Shown piece after piece: positions 1-6,609 of a stretch of DNA of 25,891 bases. A model generated the notes under the pieces. It ran no database searches. It was not told where the DNA came from and saw nothing but the letters and a program-made list of their open reading frames with translations. The position numbers and the translations under genes were made by a program. Source of the DNA: JBFLVQ01 sp040758525 (GTDB lineage: Bacteria; Acidobacteriota; Blastocatellia; Chloracidobacteriales; JADJPF01). The first letter of the stretch is position 1; every line of letters begins with the position of its first letter. The stretch is from NCBI GenBank assembly GCA_040758525.1, contig JBFLVQ010000054.1, forward strand, positions 1 through 25,891, in the 5' to 3' direction.

Positions 1-1143
1 GATCAGATTGAAAACTTTATCTATAATTGGTTTGGCAATAACCAGCAGAAAGCCAGCCTCTGTTGGGCTGAATTACAAGCCAATCCACCTACTAAAGAAT
101 TAGCCTCTGTACCATTACTACTGACGTTACTATGCCTGGCATTTGATGATGCAATGGAGTTTCCTGCTAATAGAGCAGAACTATACAAAGATGCTATTGA
201 TGCTTTATTGAGAAAATGGGATTCCTCAAGAAATATAAAGAGAGAACAGATATACAAGAAGCTCTCTTTTCAACGCAAGGGAGATATATTCAGCCGTATC
301 GCAGCAACAACATTTGAAACTGGTCAATATTTCATCCCACAACGCACCCTTGAGCAATATATCGCAGAGTTTATCGAAAATCTCCCCGATGCAAAGAGTG
401 AAAACTTAGATCTAGATAGTGAAGCGATCTTGAAAGGTATTGAAGCACAGCATGGCATCTTCGTTGAGCGTGCACGTGGCATATATTCTTTCTCGCATCT
501 CACTTTTCAAGAGTATTTCACCGCTAAGTATATTGTCGATAATGCCACCAAAGGAACACTGAGAAATCTTGTCGAAGACCATATTATGGATGACAAATGG
601 CGAGAAGTTTTCCTATTGACAGCGGGAATGTTGTCAGATGCAGATGAGCTTTTATTGATGATGAAGAAGAAGGCTGACTCCCTGGTCGATGAGAAGTTGG
701 CTGAATTTCTTAGTATAGTATTAAGTAATCCAGAACTAGACAAAGCGATTAAGATGGCCATATCTGAAGCTGGAATAACTTCAGATATTGCTCCTACAGC
801 TATACGCGCTCTTAAAATCTCCTGTGTTCTTGTGCTCGCCCGTGCTCTTGCCCTAGACTTTGCCCGTACTCTTGCGCTAGATCTTGTGCGCGCTCTTGCA
901 CGTGTCCTTACTCTTGATCTTGCCCTCAACCTTGCTCTTGCCCTCACCCGCGACCGCGACCGTGACCGTGACCGTGACTTAGCAATCAACCTTGCCCCTA
1001 ACTTGGCTCACAATCTTGCCCTTGAGTTCTATCTAAAAACCAACCTACTTATTGTCCAATGTCTTAATACCGAATGCTATGTCTCTAAAGCCAGCAGAGA
1101 GAAGATTCTTGATGGATTGTTGACCGTACCACAATGGATATAG
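1..1143 (+). CDS. NACHT-family NTPase, 3' part (5' end outside window)
   Basis: The frame is open from base 1 without a start codon, so the gene begins before the window; 380 codons are visible and the stop is TAG at 1141. The visible part holds the segment after the NACHT ATPase core: a winged-helix-like stretch with LASVPLLLTLLCLAF (residues 37-51), typical of the region that follows the NTPase in STAND proteins, then the conserved signature FSHLTFQEYFTAKY near residue 165. From about base 800 to 1035 the protein is a repeat of two-residue units such as AL, DL, AR and DR, encoded by degenerate 6-base units and ending in four or more consecutive Asp-Arg pairs. The P-loop and Walker B lie upstream and cannot be seen. 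NACHT proteins are signal-transducing ATPases, and some bacterial ones protect against phage; that role here is inference. The next gene converges on it, with 16 bases between them. Confidence 0.85.
   Translation, partial: DQIENFIYNWFGNNQQKASLCWAELQANPPTKELASVPLLLTLLCLAFDDAMEFPANRAELYKDAIDALLRKWDSSRNIKREQIYKKLSFQRKGDIFSRIAATTFETGQYFIPQRTLEQYIAEFIENLPDAKSENLDLDSEAILKGIEAQHGIFVERARGIYSFSHLTFQEYFTAKYIVDNATKGTLRNLVEDHIMDDKWREVFLLTAGMLSDADELLLMMKKKADSLVDEKLAEFLSIVLSNPELDKAIKMAISEAGITSDIAPTAIRALKISCVLVLARALALDFARTLALDLVRALARVLTLDLALNLALALTRDRDRDRDRDLAINLAPNLAHNLALEFYLKTNLLIVQCLNTECYVSKASREKILDGLLTVPQWI
820..1035 (+). repeat. Degenerate hexanucleotide tandem repeat in NACHT C-terminus
   Basis: A 6-base periodicity (variants of CTTGCC, GCTCTT, CGTGAC) spans roughly this interval inside the coding frame. 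It is near-perfect at about 951-978, where GACCGC/GACCGT units repeat back to back. Because the unit is a multiple of three, gain or loss of copies changes protein length without breaking the frame. It encodes a very regular Ala/Leu/Asp/Arg pattern. Confidence 0.8.
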
Positions 1144-1159
1144 CAGCTTGTTCTTACCT

Positions 1160-1597
1160 CTACTCTGCATCTTTTGTCAACTCTCTCGCTATCTGAGAGG
1201 ATACTGTATGAGATGGTCGTACCATTATATCAAGTAGGTGCTCAAGCACAGCAGTTGGATTTTTGCACCAACCAGTGTGTACAGGCGATATTTGGATTAT
1301 CGTACTTCGGGATGCAGTAAGCCAATGGAAGCGTTCCCTTTGTGACAGTTGACCAATCGGCCCCGCTGCTTCTCCACCAATACAAACTGCCGGAATGGCT
1401 GCGAGGTGTGCCTGGATCGATTCGATATCTAGTGTCGAATCAAGCGCCATTAGCCGTTGCTCATTCAGTTCAATACGAGCATCAAGGAATCTTCTCGCTG
1501 GACACGAAACTATCACTCCAACATTGATGAATTCTTCACGCTCGACCCTGGGAACAACACGTATTATCGCATAATCATATATACAATGATCGTGCAT
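1160..1597 (-). CDS. DUF3037 family protein
   Basis: A 145-aa protein opening with MHDHCIYDYAIIRVVPRVER and followed by EEFINVGVIV, which matches the DUF3037 family pattern; the biochemical role of the family is unknown. The frame is open to an earlier ATG at 1621, but the ATG at 1597 is preferred because GAGGAGG lies about six bases before it and the family begins at that Tyr-Asp-Tyr motif. The start overlaps the end of the upstream HipA-like kinase gene by 23 bases, so the two are very probably translated together. From established knowledge, DUF3037 genes often sit beside HipA_2-type kinases, which fits. Soluble, no signal peptide or membrane segment. Function of the pair is unknown. Confidence 0.8.
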   Translation of the reverse strand: MHDHCIYDYAIIRVVPRVEREEFINVGVIVSCPARRFLDARIELNEQRLMALDSTLDIESIQAHLAAIPAVCIGGEAAGPIGQLSQRERFHWLTASRSTIIQISPVHTGWCKNPTAVLEHLLDIMVRPSHTVSSQIARELTKDAE

Positions 1598-2360
1598 GGA
1601 TTGCCTCCTCAAGAAAAACATGTGGTGGCTTTAGTCGGTTCACTAGATACTCTATATAAGCCTCTCTATGTTGGTTGTTCCCATTGAACGTAGAGTCTTC
1701 AGCCAGCCAACTGTCAGGAATAAGACTAACTATATTATTAATGATATCTGGGGTAATCCGCGCTGTCATCTTCGTGTCTACTTCTGAAAGAGCGTTGGCG
1801 AATTGGAGTAGAACATGATCTTTTATCAAAGGGAAAGGATCTAGACTGCGTTTAAGGTAATTATTCCAATTATGGTGGAAATAGAGAGAGGCGCCGTGAT
1901 CAATAAGCCAGAGTCTTCGGTGCCACATAAGCATGTTAGTGTTACGCGGTGTACGATCAACATTGGTTACATAAGCATCAAACCAGACTATTGATGAGGC
2001 AAGCTCTGCATCAGGCTTTTTAGCAACCGGGTCAAACATTATTGCGCCTGGCAAGTAGTCTAGTGCGAGATTAAGACCGGCGCTTGCTCTTATTAGGTCT
2101 TGTATCTCTGGGTCGGGTTCGGTACGAGCAAGTTCAGGATCAAGTTCAACAAAGACAATCTCCGGCACCGGTAATCCTGAGGCGCGTGCAATCTCTCCTG
2201 CTACTAACTCGGCAATAAGAGCTTTTATTCCCTGACCTGCGCCACGGAATTTGAGCACATACATTCCATCATCATTGGCTTCGACTATTGCTGGAAGTGA
2301 GCCACCCTCGCGTAATGGGGTTACATACCTGGTGGCAATTACTGTTCTTAAACTTATCAT
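1575..2360 (-). CDS. HipA-like kinase (HipA_2 type)
   Basis: A 261-aa protein resembling the short HipA-type kinases. Visible kinase-like elements are a lysine in YVLKFRG (K37, nucleotide-binding strand), a catalytic loop VTNVDRTPRNTN (D135, N140) and a metal-binding DHG (D154), the counterpart of DFG. It is shorter than classical HipA (about 440 aa) and lacks the N-terminal HipA subdomain. No HipB-like antitoxin gene is adjacent; the partner is the DUF3037 gene, which starts inside its 3' end. AGAGGA lies about eight bases before the ATG. HipA kinases phosphorylate proteins such as glutamyl-tRNA synthetase; whether this short class is a toxin or has that target is not known from the sequence. 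Soluble. Confidence 0.75.
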   Translation of the reverse strand: MISLRTVIATRYVTPLREGGSLPAIVEANDDGMYVLKFRGAGQGIKALIAELVAGEIARASGLPVPEIVFVELDPELARTEPDPEIQDLIRASAGLNLALDYLPGAIMFDPVAKKPDAELASSIVWFDAYVTNVDRTPRNTNMLMWHRRLWLIDHGASLYFHHNWNNYLKRSLDPFPLIKDHVLLQFANALSEVDTKMTARITPDIINNIVSLIPDSWLAEDSTFNGNNQHREAYIEYLVNRLKPPHVFLEEAIHARSLYI

Positions 2361-2422
2361 CGTTCAAGTCCTCTAACAGAATCGCACTGCCGTGCTAAAG
2401 ATATTTCGCTTGAGAGCGTTTG

Positions 2423-2601
2423 GCAGATTGTAACAGCACTGCATTGCCTGTAAAGGCAATAGTAAAATCATAGTAAATAGCTGAAAAATAAGAAACAAAA
2501 CTTGGCTTTTGGTCTCCCTGGAGTCTCCTGATAAGTTAATCTATATCTTTTATGATAGGTTTTAGTTATGGCATTAACTTACCCATCCTGTTACAATCTG
2601 C
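2423..2601. repeat. 179-bp element with 14-bp perfect terminal inverted repeats
   Basis: GCAGATTGTAACAG at 2423-2436 returns as its exact reverse complement at 2588-2601. The interior holds no gene; it includes a small hairpin, ATTGCC/GGCAAT at 2443-2460. The layout resembles a miniature inverted-repeat element, but I see no clear target-site duplication and no second copy in the window. It could also be a pair of regulator sites. It occupies most of the 297-base gap between the HipA-like kinase start and the next ORF. Confidence 0.45.
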
Positions 2602-2619
2602 TTAATCACAGACAAGACA

Positions 2620-2625
2620 TATAAT
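2620..2625 (+). promoter_or_regulatory. TATAAT -10-like hexamer
   Basis: A perfect TATAAT lies 32 bases before the ATG at 2658. No convincing -35 box sits at the usual distance (TTACAA at 2591 is about 23 bases away), so this is only a possible promoter. Confidence 0.25.
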
Positions 2626-2657
2626 CTAATGGGCCCTACAAATAACGATGTCATCAT

Positions 2658-2906
2658 ATGGTTTACGCAATTGTAAAAAATAGCGCTGAGACATTAGCCG
2701 ATATTGATAGATTTGAACGGAATTTTTTAGGGCCTTGGGGATTTCAGATTATCAATCAACAAGAGGAAAAAGATAGCAATAGTATCCAGCTTACTATCAA
2801 TACCAAGAATCGAGTTGAAGACGATCTGGCTCAGATATTGGTGAGAAGATACTTTACTGATCGGGTGGTAGGCTTTCAATTATCAACTGATCGTAATAGT
2901 AACTAA
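2658..2906 (+). CDS. Small hypothetical protein
   Basis: An 82-codon ORF not recognised as any family. The product is soluble, with charged and polar composition, starting MVYAIVKNSAETLADIDR and ending with a VVGFQLSTDRNSN tail; hydrophobic and polar residues alternate in possible strands (SIQLTINTK). No good Shine-Dalgarno sequence precedes the ATG; a TATAAT lies 32 bases upstream. It sits between the inverted-repeat element and the IS605 remnant, so it may be a cargo gene, a relic or spurious. The even, protein-like composition gives modest support for it being real. Confidence 0.4.
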   Translation: MVYAIVKNSAETLADIDRFERNFLGPWGFQIINQQEEKDSNSIQLTINTKNRVEDDLAQILVRRYFTDRVVGFQLSTDRNSN

Positions 2907-2970
2907 TCCTCATGATTTATCTATTCTTCTCACTCCTACTGAAATAACGGTCTGACAAGTGAACCTCTTT

Positions 2971-3074
2971 GGTCTAAAGGGCTTTCTATTACCCAGATAT
3001 TTTGAACAGAATGGCAGGCGCATTCTCCGAGTCTTTAGACCGTAGTTAAGCCTGCCATCGCCCAACAGGGCGAT
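2971..3074. repeat. Interleaved inverted repeats at presumed left end of IS605 remnant
   Basis: GGTCTAAAG (2971-2979) pairs with CTTTAGACC (3033-3041). ATGGCAGGC (3011-3019) pairs with GCCTGCCAT (3050-3058). The order is A-B-A'-B', so both stems together would make a pseudoknot topology. A third perfect hairpin, ATCGCCC-AACA-GGGCGAT (3057-3074), abuts the tnpA fragment. IS200/IS605 ends carry subterminal palindromes that TnpA recognises as single-stranded DNA, which is the likeliest origin of at least some of these. Confidence 0.5.
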
Positions 3075-3076
3075 AG

Positions 3077-3190
3077 CTACTGTTGAGGACTACGCCGATT
3101 GTCGATGTATTGGCGTATGATTTCTAGCGGTGTGCCGCCACAGGAAACGACACAGTAAGAGGGACTCCAAAGAATTAGAATATCACGTAA
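3077..3190 (-). pseudogene. IS200/IS605 TnpA transposase, C-terminal fragment
   Basis: Reading the minus strand, about 37 codons with WSPSYCVVSCGGTPLEIIRQ and a TAG stop at 3079-3077 match the C-terminal end of Y1 (HUH-type) TnpA transposases. The N-terminal part, including the HUH metal-binding motif, is gone; the match fades near 3190, where a divergent TnpB fragment begins. The piece is far shorter than a full TnpA (about 130-150 aa) and cannot be active. Confidence 0.7.
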
Positions 3191-3503
3191 GAATGGAGAA
3201 TGGTTTGTATCCTTCTGTTATGAGGATAGGATAACAAAGCGTGATCCACTAGAGATCATTACAGAGCTAGCCAAGCTAGCAGAGGCTGAGCTAACCAAAC
3301 TAACTGATGGTCTAGATCGTGGTGTTGTCATTCCCCTACAGTCAGCCACAGGCACAAGCTTTGACTTCACACCTCAGCAGAAGGCATCCATTGCCAAGCA
3401 ACATAGACGCATTCAACACCAACAGAAAAGGCTGGCACGTCAAGAAAAAGGATCAAATCGTCGTAAGCAAACCAAGCATAAGATTGCTAAAGCACATACT
3501 AAA
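3168..3503 (+). pseudogene. IS605-family TnpB, internal fragment
   Basis: The plus-strand frame reads RIRISRKNGEWFVSF, then GLDRGV (Asp codon 3315-3317, the first RuvC catalytic Asp), then QQKRLARQEKGSNRRK and KIAKAHTK. This order is typical of the region around RuvC-I of TnpB. The N-terminal third and everything after the helical segment following RuvC-I, including RuvC-II, the zinc finger and RuvC-III, are missing. An in-frame TAA lies upstream at 3156. The fragment lies head-to-head with the tnpA fragment, as in the divergent IS605 layout, so one deletion seems to have removed both 5' halves. Inactive. Confidence 0.75.
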
Positions 3504-3515
3504 GGAGACAGCCCA

Positions 3516-3638
3516 ATGATTCAAAGAACATTGATCGCCGTTTTCCTCGCGTTGCTACTGGTGGCTCCTAGAGTTTTTCTACAAGCTACTTCTGCTCAAC
3601 GAGTTACACCAGTCAAGAAGATGTCTATCAGCATTTGA
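3516..3638 (+). CDS. Small signal-peptide-like ORF, 40 aa
   Basis: The ORF opens MIQRTLIAVFLALLLVAP, a basic residue followed by a hydrophobic core, then a possible signal-peptidase site at QATSAQ, leaving a short polar tail. AAAGGAGA lies at 3501-3508, about seven bases before the ATG, a strong ribosome binding site. The frame is the same as that of the upstream TnpB fragment, so a fused read-through is also open. It may be a real small secreted or membrane peptide, the broken 5' end of a longer exported protein gene, or a chance ORF created by the deletion. It converges on the TPR gene, with seven bases between them. Confidence 0.4.
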   Translation: MIQRTLIAVFLALLLVAPRVFLQATSAQRVTPVKKMSISI

Positions 3639-3645
3639 TCGTTGA

Positions 3646-3987
3646 CTATGATATTAGCTTGAAAAAGATCTTCTTCTGCCAATTCTGTTTATCTAATTGA
3701 TAGTGTATTGTCAAAGCACGTCCATAATATTCCAATGCGCGATCCGGTTCATGCCGATCTAAATAGGCATTACCAAGATTAATGGCAATATTATACTCAG
3801 CATGTAGTTCCCCTAATTGATGAAATATTTCCAGTGCCTGCTCATAGTAAATAATTGCATCACAGATATGACCAGCTATGAAATAAATATTGCCTAGATT
3901 AACTAGTTTCTCTCCTTCCTTAAATAGGTTAATTCTTGTTGAAATTTTCTTGGCTGGTGAGGGCTCTTGAAGAAGCTGATTTGGCAT
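3646..3987 (-). CDS. Short tetratricopeptide-repeat protein
   Basis: A 113-aa protein with two recognisable TPR units: LVNLGNIYFIAGHICDAIIY followed by YEQALEIFHQLGE, and IAINLGNAYLDRHEPDRALE followed by YYGRALTIHYQLDK. TPRs mediate protein-protein contacts; no other domain, signal peptide or membrane segment is seen. AAGGAGA lies five bases before the ATG, supporting the start. It is very short for a TPR protein and ends soon after the second repeat, so it may be the surviving N-terminal piece of a longer protein. Its 3' end lies against the IS605 debris, which fits truncation. Partner unknown. Confidence 0.65.
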   Translation of the reverse strand: MPNQLLQEPSPAKKISTRINLFKEGEKLVNLGNIYFIAGHICDAIIYYEQALEIFHQLGELHAEYNIAINLGNAYLDRHEPDRALEYYGRALTIHYQLDKQNWQKKIFFKLIS

Positions 3988-4163
3988 ACAAATCTCCTTG
4001 CCCTACGGTGGGGCTGGTTTATGGCTTATTCAATGATTATATGTATCTGCTATACAATAACGGAAAATGGATAAATTTGTATTCTAGGAAAGAAAATATT
4101 TTTGCGTAAGCTACTTAAGGAAAAGAGATCTTAGCGGTAATTATGATAAGGTTCTTTCTCGTC

Positions 4164-4589
4164 TTATTTCTGGGTAACAAGCATAAGTCCCAATACACAA
4201 AACAGAATACCGAGTATTTTCGAAACCGATAAGCTTTCTCTAAAAAGGAAGAAGCCTATAGGTATTAACAAAAGTGTGACAGCGATACTTGATGTCACTG
4301 ATGCAAGGCTGATATTCCAACCCATTCTGTATGCTAGCAAATAACCAAGTTCGACTATTGCTGCACCAAAACCGATCGCCAATACTGACCAATTGTTTTC
4401 TTTTAAAGAGTTTACTAAGGATTTGTCAGGTGAAAAGCAATAAATTACTGCGCAACCTGTTAGACTTATAGTATACACAACTATTAACACTAAAAGAGGG
4501 TTGGCAGTTTTGGGCACGAACTTTTGCCCTATGTGATAAAGTAGATTTCCACCAATTGTCAGAAGCAATGGTGAATAGAAAGTCTTCAT
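4164..4589 (-). CDS. Small EamA/DMT-type membrane transporter (single domain)
   Basis: A 141-aa, very hydrophobic protein with four to five predicted membrane helices (about residues 5-20, 32-51, 67-87, 94-115 and 121-138). The closing GILFCVLGLMLV helix and the FFLFRESLS bend before it resemble one EamA repeat of the drug/metabolite transporter superfamily. At half the size of two-repeat members it would act as a dimer, like small multidrug-resistance type proteins. Its ATG overlaps the stop of the upstream GNAT gene (ATGA, 4586-4589), indicating translational coupling. The substrate cannot be told; export of something acetylated, or of a polyamine-like amine, is only a guess from the neighbour. 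Confidence 0.7.
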   Translation of the reverse strand: MKTFYSPLLLTIGGNLLYHIGQKFVPKTANPLLVLIVVYTISLTGCAVIYCFSPDKSLVNSLKENNWSVLAIGFGAAIVELGYLLAYRMGWNISLASVTSSIAVTLLLIPIGFFLFRESLSVSKILGILFCVLGLMLVTQK

Positions 4590-5134
4590 AAGTTAATAGC
4601 CCTTTGCATAAGCAGATCAGTTTGCGCATCAGCGCCGAGTTGAAAAAGATGTGACCCAACAGGGATAAATTTCCAGCGGTTGTAAAAATCTCGTGCCCGC
4701 TTATTATACTCCCACACACCAAGCCAGATAACATCGCGTTCAAGATACGCGGCTTCGTCTAGACAACGTCGCATAAGTGCGGCACCAATTCCTTTGCCAA
4801 TAAAATTCTTACTTGCATATAGCCGCACCAACTCAATTGGACGAGAGGCAATAATTGCTGGTTCGTAGCTGTCAATTAGAAGCTTCGTATAACCATATGC
4901 TTCACCTTCACTTTCGGCAATTAAGAAGATGGCTTTCGGATCTGCTAACTCACTTTCAATTTTTTCAAGACTAAAAGCCTCTTCTATATAAGCCATTACG
5001 TTTTCGAGTGAGTTCCGCGGGTGATCAGCAAAAGTATCATAAAAGGTTTCTCTACCAAGTCTGCTTAATAAAGTCGCATCCCTAGGAGCAGCATAGCGAA
5101 TTTTGATCTCAGCTTTTATGGTTTTAATCTCCAT
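4586..5134 (-). CDS. GNAT-family N-acetyltransferase
   Basis: A 182-aa protein of the acetyl-CoA-dependent N-acetyltransferase fold. The acetyl-CoA pyrophosphate loop is visible as NFIGKGIGAALM (residues 110-121) after strand ELVRLYAS, followed by the motif-B-like stretch WLGVWEYNKRARDFYNRW and GSHLFQLGADAQTDLLM. The C-terminal pattern resembles PaiA-like acetyltransferases, some of which act on polyamines, but the substrate here is unproven. It forms a two-gene unit with the small transporter downstream and is divergent from the LysR gene, which may control it. No strong Shine-Dalgarno sequence precedes the ATG. Confidence 0.85.
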   Translation of the reverse strand: MEIKTIKAEIKIRYAAPRDATLLSRLGRETFYDTFADHPRNSLENVMAYIEEAFSLEKIESELADPKAIFLIAESEGEAYGYTKLLIDSYEPAIIASRPIELVRLYASKNFIGKGIGAALMRRCLDEAAYLERDVIWLGVWEYNKRARDFYNRWKFIPVGSHLFQLGADAQTDLLMQRAINL

Positions 5135-5157
5135 AGTAACTAGATTTTAGTTATATC

Positions 5158-5211
5158 TTTAATGCATAACAATGCTAATTCTGAGTTAACTAATGTATAA
5201 TTTGCATTAAA
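5158..5211. promoter_or_regulatory. Divergent GNAT/LysR promoter with 9-bp inverted repeat
   Basis: TTTAATGCA at 5158-5166 and its exact complement TGCATTAAA at 5203-5211 flank the space between the divergent genes. A perfect TATAAT at 5196-5201, pointing toward the LysR gene, lies just inside the right arm. LysR proteins usually bind sites in such shared promoters and repress their own gene, so this is a reasonable operator candidate; the assignment is inference. Confidence 0.4.
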
Positions 5212-5229
5212 AGGATGAAGACTAATTTT

Positions 5230-6123
5230 ATGGATCTGAATCAGATTAAATACTTTTTGGGATTGGCAGATGAGCTACATTTCTGGCGAGCTTCGGAGAA
5301 GATGTTTATTACGCAATCGGCTTTAAGCCGACATATTCAGGCAATCGAACAGGAGTTAGGCATACAACTTTTTGAACGTAATAAAAGGAATGTCAAGCTC
5401 ACCCAAGCGGGTGAATTTTTACGTGGTGAATATCGCCGAATATTGAGTGAAATGGAGAGTATTAACCGCCATGCGATGCTAATCCAAACGGGTGAAGTTG
5501 GTTCGCTACGGATCGGACATCCTGGCTCAATTACTTATTCGATCTTGCCCGATTTGCTGACAGGTTTTGGCGAAAAATACTCTCACATTAAAATCGAATT
5601 GACGGAACTTTTAACCGAGAATGTTGAAATTGCTCTGCTCAATTATCATATTGATATTGGGTTTAATCGCGAATCGGTAACCAGCAAAGGTTTACAGATA
5701 AAAAAAATAATGACTGAGCCATTCGCACTCGTTGTTCCTATCACACATCCGCTCAGCAAGAAAAGTATCTCCGATTTAACCGATTTAACCGATGCAAAAG
5801 AAGAAAAGTTTATTCTGCCATCGATTACAAGCGAGATTCCTCATGCCAAATCATTGCGACAAATCTTTAATGAATATAATTTTACGCCGCAAATTCAATA
5901 TCAGTCTGAATTTGGCAGCACGATTCTCGCGCTTGTTGGCAGAGGTTTAGGCGTTTCGATACTACCTTTCTCTTATTCTGCGCATTCATCCCGTAGAGTC
6001 AGGTTTATAAAACTGCCACATATGACTACGCTTTACATGGTTTGGCGAAAAGATGATTCCAACTCTGTGCTGAAAAATTTTATTAGGATAGTAGAAATAT
6101 TTTCAGGAAGTTTCCAGAAATAG
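5230..6123 (+). CDS. LysR-family transcriptional regulator
   Basis: A 297-aa protein from the preferred ATG: an N-terminal winged helix-turn-helix (LNQIKYFLGLADELHFWRAS, then ITQSALSRHIQAIEQELG and LFERNKR, residues 3-60), a linker helix, and a periplasmic-binding-protein-like effector domain from about residue 90, containing LRIGHPGS and LVGRGLGVSILP. An ATG five codons earlier (5215) is also open, but family members start at the MDLNQIKYF motif. Neither start has ideal Shine-Dalgarno spacing (AAAAGGA abuts the first). The usual role is autorepression and effector-dependent control of the divergent gene, here the GNAT/transporter pair. The effector is unknown. Confidence 0.88.
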   Translation: MDLNQIKYFLGLADELHFWRASEKMFITQSALSRHIQAIEQELGIQLFERNKRNVKLTQAGEFLRGEYRRILSEMESINRHAMLIQTGEVGSLRIGHPGSITYSILPDLLTGFGEKYSHIKIELTELLTENVEIALLNYHIDIGFNRESVTSKGLQIKKIMTEPFALVVPITHPLSKKSISDLTDLTDAKEEKFILPSITSEIPHAKSLRQIFNEYNFTPQIQYQSEFGSTILALVGRGLGVSILPFSYSAHSSRRVRFIKLPHMTTLYMVWRKDDSNSVLKNFIRIVEIFSGSFQK

Positions 6124-6158
6124 TATTTTTTGATTGATATATGCCTAACAAAATACTA
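6121..6158 (+). terminator. Possible AT-rich terminator after LysR gene
   Basis: TAGTATTTT (6121-6129) and AAAATACTA (6150-6158) form a perfect 9-bp stem with a 20-base loop directly at the LysR stop codon. The stem is AT-rich and lacks a following T-tract, so it is a weak candidate that may only protect the 3' end. Confidence 0.25.
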
Positions 6159-6186
6159 CATCTAATGATGTGTCCATGCTCTTAGT

Positions 6187-6609
6187 CTACTTGAGAGGGC
6201 GCAATGTTTCGCGCACTATTGGCGCCCCATTCAAGAAGATGATCTCGATCGAATCGTAAGCGCTAACACTCTCTAGTAGATTGGCAGCGAGTAGCAGCAG
6301 ATCTGCCCGTTTACCAACCTCTATGGAGACTGGTTCGTGTGCCAACCCGAATGCCACTGCGTTGTCAAGTGTTGTCGCAGGCAGAATACGCGAAAGCGGA
6401 ACACTCACCTCCGCCCAGTGCTGCAATTCGAGTCGACCATTGAGACCAGGTGGATTGCCGATCCCTTCGCCGGAAGGTGTATCACTACCAAAGATGAGTG
6501 TGATACCTAACCCTGACATCAACTGCAGCGTAGACATTGCACGTATGTTCGCCGCCGCGATCAGCCGTACTGCTCCAACAGTTTCACCGGCATTGCGTGC
6601 TCCATATAA
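6187..6609 (-). pseudogene. Amidohydrolase, C-terminal remnant
   Basis: The frame runs about 140 codons up to an in-frame stop at 6612-6610. Homology-like sequence begins near GARNAGETVGAVRLIAA and goes on through ITLIFGSDTPSGEG (the conserved metal-site Asp of the amidohydrolase barrel), LSRILPATTLDNAVAFGL and IEVGKRADLLLLAANLLE, the usual closing of imidazolonepropionase-like amidohydrolases. The N-terminal two thirds, with the HxH and other metal ligands, are absent, so the enzyme cannot work. An internal ATG at 6537 would give 116 aa, but no ribosome binding site supports it. Family members hydrolyse cyclic amides or dipeptides. It is probably a decayed relic. Confidence 0.7.

Noticed and set aside
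507..989. Arg/Ser-rich 160-aa ORF on the minus strand
   Set aside because: It is the antisense shadow of the NACHT hexanucleotide repeat; its SR/AR pattern comes from the repeat, and there is no start signal.
2971..3074. CRISPR array
   Set aside because: The repeats are inverted pairs present once each, without regular spacing or several direct copies.
3077..3503. Active IS200/IS605 transposon
   Set aside because: TnpA lacks its HUH region and TnpB lacks its N-terminus and later RuvC parts; only fragments remain.
3319..3519. 66-aa plus-strand ORF over the TnpB remnant
   Set aside because: It is out of frame with the recognisable TnpB sequence (RuvC-I Asp, KGSNRRK block), so it is a shadow of the pseudogene.
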